A stretch of DNA of 18,040 bases. Origin: Gallionella sp. UBA4737. Its GTDB lineage: Bacteria > Pseudomonadota > Gammaproteobacteria > Burkholderiales > Gallionellaceae. The position numbers and the translations under genes were made by a program. The notes under the pieces are model-generated. The model did no database searches. It was given only the letters and a program-made list of their open reading frames with translations, and was not told the origin of the DNA. The stretch lies in NCBI GenBank assembly GCA_002403995.1, contig DHIV01000102.1:1-18040 (forward strand), in the 5' to 3' direction. Positions 15,746 through 18,040 of this stretch are shown here, piece by piece. The first letter of the stretch is position 1. The number at the start of each line of letters is the position of its first letter.

Positions 15746-15774
15746 CTGGTTTTGTTGCTTCACAACAAAACCAG
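15746..15774. terminator. perfect 12-bp hairpin enclosing the proB stop codon
   Basis: CTGGTTTTGTTG (15746-15757) is the exact complement of CAACAAAACCAG (15763-15774), with a 5-base loop. On the minus strand the 5' arm encodes the last ProB residues (L-V-L-L), the TGA stop is at 15762-15760 in the loop, and the 3' arm is untranslated. It probably ends or stabilises the obgE-proB transcript and may also stop transcripts coming from the cold-shock gene. Confidence 0.6.
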
Positions 15775-16878
15775 GTTGTCCCGGTGAATGATTTCGGCAT
15801 CGCCGCCATAACCGAGCAGGGTTTCGATTTCCTTGCTGGCATGTTGCGCGATCAGCCGCGCTTCTGCGGCGTTGTAGTTGGTCAGGCCGCGCGCGATCTC
15901 GCTGCCATCTTCACCGACGCAGGCGACGAGCGCGCCGCGTTCGAATTCCCCGGTGACACTTTTTACACCTATCGGCAGCAGGCTCTTGCCATCAGAGCGC
16001 AATGCCTTCACTGCGCCCGCATCCAGCACCAGTTTCCCCGCCACTTGCAGGTGATCGGCCAGCCATTGTTTGCGTGCCGCGAGGGTAAGGGTGGGCGCGG
16101 TGAGCAGCGTGCCGATGGATTCGCCATTCAGCAGGCGCAACAGCACATCGCGTTCGTGTCCGGAGGCGATGACGGTGTGCGCGCCGCTGCGCGCCGCGCG
16201 TTTCGCCGCGAGTATCTTGGTGATCATGCCGCCGCGCCCGATGTGGCTGCCTGCCGCGCCCGCCATGTGTTCCAGCTTGGAATCACCGGCCAGCGCCGCA
16301 CTGACCAGCGTGGCCTTGGCATCTTTGCGCGGATCGGCGGTATACAGGCCGTCCTGATCGGTGAGGATGATGAGCACATCAGCTTCGATCAGGTTCGTCA
16401 CCAGCGCGCCCAGTGTGTCGTTGTCGCCGAATTTGATCTCGTCGGTGACCACGGTGTCGTTCTCGTTGATGATCGGGATGACATGCAAGGAAAGCAGCGT
16501 GGTCAGCGTGGTGCGTGCGTTCAGGTAGCGTTCGCGGTCGGCCAGGTCGGCGTGCGTCAGCAATACTTGCGCGGCATGCAGTTCATGTTTGCGGAAACAG
16601 CTTTCATAGGCCTGCACCAGACCCATTTGACCGACCGCAGCGGCGGCTTGCAGTTCGTGTATCGAAGCGGGGCGCTTTTTCCAGCCGAGGCGCTGCATGC
16701 CTTCGGCGATCGCGCCGGAAGACACCAGCACGACCTCATGTCCGCTGGTATTGAGCGCGGCGATCTGCTGCGCCCAGTTGCCGAGCGCTTTGAGGTCGAG
16801 TCCCGCACCCTGGTTCGTCACCAGGCTGCTGCCTACTTTGACGACGATGCGCTTGCAGTTGGTCAACACGGTTTTCAT
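15760..16878 (-). CDS. proB: glutamate 5-kinase
   Basis: A 372-residue cytoplasmic enzyme that phosphorylates glutamate with ATP, the first step of proline synthesis. The length and both domains are normal. The amino-acid kinase domain (about 1-260) contains I-V-V-K14-V-G-S-S, V-S-S-G-A-I (52-57), I-N-E-N-D-T-V near 140, K-F-G-D-N-D-T-L, and the G-x-G-G-M-x-T-K loop (GRGGMITK). A C-terminal PUA domain (about 280-365) includes LLPIGVKSVTGEFERGALV. It lies downstream of obgE on the same strand with a 62-base gap. The obgE-proB order is common in betaproteobacteria. The ribosome site (TTGAAGAC) is weak. Feedback inhibition by proline is a family property. Confidence 0.97.
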   Translation of the reverse strand: MKTVLTNCKRIVVKVGSSLVTNQGAGLDLKALGNWAQQIAALNTSGHEVVLVSSGAIAEGMQRLGWKKRPASIHELQAAAAVGQMGLVQAYESCFRKHELHAAQVLLTHADLADRERYLNARTTLTTLLSLHVIPIINENDTVVTDEIKFGDNDTLGALVTNLIEADVLIILTDQDGLYTADPRKDAKATLVSAALAGDSKLEHMAGAAGSHIGRGGMITKILAAKRAARSGAHTVIASGHERDVLLRLLNGESIGTLLTAPTLTLAARKQWLADHLQVAGKLVLDAGAVKALRSDGKSLLPIGVKSVTGEFERGALVACVGEDGSEIARGLTNYNAAEARLIAQHASKEIETLLGYGGDAEIIHRDNLVLL

Positions 16879-16910
16879 GTCTTCAAATCTTTATTCAAAA
16901 CAAAAAATTT

Positions 16911-16928
16911 TGTAGGAGCGGGCCATGC
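16911..16928. repeat. REP-like fragment between obgE and proB
   Basis: TGTAGGAGCGGGCCATGC matches the left half of a palindromic repeat type widespread in proteobacterial genomes, in which GCGGGC..GCCCGC arms follow TGTAGGAGC. Here the right arm is missing and the sequence turns into AGCTTTTAG, so it looks like a truncated or decayed copy. Confidence 0.4.
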
Positions 16929-16940
16929 AGCTTTTAGAAA

Positions 16941-18005
16941 TTATATAGTGTCCGCGTCAGATTCCTGCGCACTGTCTGCGGCAGCCTGTTGTTCCAGTTC
17001 GTTCATCGCGAGCAGATGATCCATGATGGCGTAAGTCAATTCCTTGCAGCCCTCGCCGTTGATCGCCGAGATGACGAAGTAACGGTCAAAATCCTTGAAC
17101 TCCTTGAGGAAGGCGGCGACTTTTTCTTCGCGGTCTTCCAGTAGATCGACCTTGTTCAGCAGCAACCAGCGCGGCTTTTCATAGAGCGACGGATCGTACT
17201 TCTTCAGTTCATTGAGTATCGCTCGCGCTTCTTGCACCGGATCGATCCCTTCATACATCGGCGCGATATCGACCAGATGCAGCAACACGCGGGTGCGCGC
17301 CAGGTGGCGCAGGAACTGGTGTCCCAGCCCGGCGCCTTCCGCCGCACCCTCGATCAATCCGGGGATGTCGGCGATGACGAAACTCTTTTCGTGCGACACG
17401 CGCACCACGCCGAGATTCGGGTGCAGTGTGGTGAACGGATAGTCGGCCACCTTGGGACGCGCGGCAGAGACCGAGCGGATGAACGTGGACTTGCCCGCGT
17501 TGGGCATGCCGAGCAGCCCGACATCGGCGAGCACTTTCAGCTCCAGTTGCAACTCGCGCGTCTCGCCTTCCGTGCCATCGGTGCATTGGCGCGGCGCGCG
17601 GTTGGTGCTGGACTTGAAATGGATGTTGCCCAGGCCGCCTATGCCGCCCTGGACGAGCAATATTTTTTCGCCGTCGTGGGTGAGGTCGGCGATGACTTCG
17701 CCGCTATTGATGTCGGTGATCACCGTGCCGACCGGCATGCGCAGTATCACATCGTCCGCGCCCTTGCCGTAGCAATCCGAGCCGCGTCCCGATTCGCCGT
17801 TTTTGGCGCGGTGAGTACGGGCGAAACGAAAATCCACCAGTGTATTGATGTTGCGGTCCGCCTGCGCGTACACGCTGCCGCCGCGCCCGCCGTCGCCGCC
17901 GTCCGGGCCGCCGTTCTCGATGTATTTTTCGCGGCGGAAGCTGGCGATGCCGTTGCCGCCCTTGCCCGCGATGACTTCGATTTTGGATTCGTCAATGAAT
18001 TTCAT
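16941..18005 (-). CDS. obgE: Obg family GTPase
   Basis: A 354-residue GTPase that acts in assembly of the large ribosomal subunit. The N-terminal glycine-rich Obg fold spans about 1-158 (KFIDESKIEVIAGKGGNG, GGPDGGDGGRGG). The G domain contains G1 (G166-M-P-N-A-G-K172-S-T), the switch I segment YPFTTLHPNLG, G3 (D213-I-P-G-L-I-E-G-A), G4 (N284-K-V-D) and G5 (S-A-I near 314). The C-terminus is short and acidic, without a full OCT domain, as in other betaproteobacteria. The start is set by the canonical MKFIDE; no clear ribosome site precedes it because the leader is occupied by a REP-like repeat. In relatives the upstream genes are rplU and rpmA, which would lie outside the window to the right. 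Confidence 0.97.
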   Translation of the reverse strand: MKFIDESKIEVIAGKGGNGIASFRREKYIENGGPDGGDGGRGGSVYAQADRNINTLVDFRFARTHRAKNGESGRGSDCYGKGADDVILRMPVGTVITDINSGEVIADLTHDGEKILLVQGGIGGLGNIHFKSSTNRAPRQCTDGTEGETRELQLELKVLADVGLLGMPNAGKSTFIRSVSAARPKVADYPFTTLHPNLGVVRVSHEKSFVIADIPGLIEGAAEGAGLGHQFLRHLARTRVLLHLVDIAPMYEGIDPVQEARAILNELKKYDPSLYEKPRWLLLNKVDLLEDREEKVAAFLKEFKDFDRYFVISAINGEGCKELTYAIMDHLLAMNELEQQAAADSAQESDADTI

Positions 18006-18016
18006 TATTGTAAATT

Positions 18017-18040
18017 GTAGGTCGGGTTAGCGCAGCGTAA
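18017..18040. repeat. half of a REP-like palindrome upstream of obgE
   Basis: Starting GTAGGTCGGGTTAGCGCAGC and ending GTAA at the window edge, this is the first arm and loop of a palindromic repeat of the GTCGGGTTA...TAACCCGAC type known from many proteobacterial genomes. Only three bases of the second arm are visible. It lies 12 bases from the obgE start codon. Confidence 0.55.

Noticed and set aside
15784..17019. Long plus-strand open frame of 411 codons opposite proB
   Set aside because: It is antisense to a clear proB and its composition reflects the codon bias of that gene; it has no recognisable domain.

Overview
The window looks like the chromosome of a betaproteobacterium, probably a relative of the Nitrosomonadales/Gallionellaceae. 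This is inferred from the obgE-proB pair, the PbpG and Atm1-like exporter sequences, a PAS/GGDEF/EAL protein and moderately GC-rich codon use. No rRNA or tRNA is present, so the assignment rests on protein resemblance only.

Layout, left to right. Positions 1-2420 hold the 3' end of an Atm1-type ABC exporter gene, a pbpG-like D,D-endopeptidase gene with a striking 15-bp in-frame tandem repeat, and a small membrane-anchored protein of unknown function. Positions 2695-8045 are a signalling block: a cytoplasmic PAS-PAS-PAS-GGDEF-EAL protein, then a 932-residue protein with three CheW-like domains, an acidic linker, one membrane helix, a coiled coil and a C-terminal LysM domain. That architecture, with array-scaffold domains inside and a peptidoglycan-binding domain outside, is the most unusual thing here.

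Positions 8100-10479 encode a DMT/EamA permease whose end overlaps the start of an AT-richer, unrecognised 514-residue protein. That protein carries a PD-(D/E)xK-like signature (P312-D313, E326-S-K328) and may be a horizontally acquired nuclease. Positions 10480-15428 look like accessory DNA in partial decay: a TMEM175 channel gene cut by an in-frame TAG, a two-helix periplasmic sensor-like protein with no output domain (minus strand), a pair of glutathione transferase genes (LigE-like and YfcG-like), and a phospholipase A (OMPLA) gene frameshifted at a T6 run. Positions 15429-15635 encode a small cold-shock protein.

On the right, on the minus strand, obgE (GTPase for ribosome assembly) is followed by proB (glutamate 5-kinase). 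Both carry REP-like fragments in their 5' flanks, and a perfect 12-bp hairpin encloses the proB stop codon.

The window is mostly housekeeping genes with a c-di-GMP/chemosensory pair and an accessory interval. Nothing here is a phage, integron, CRISPR array or insertion sequence.
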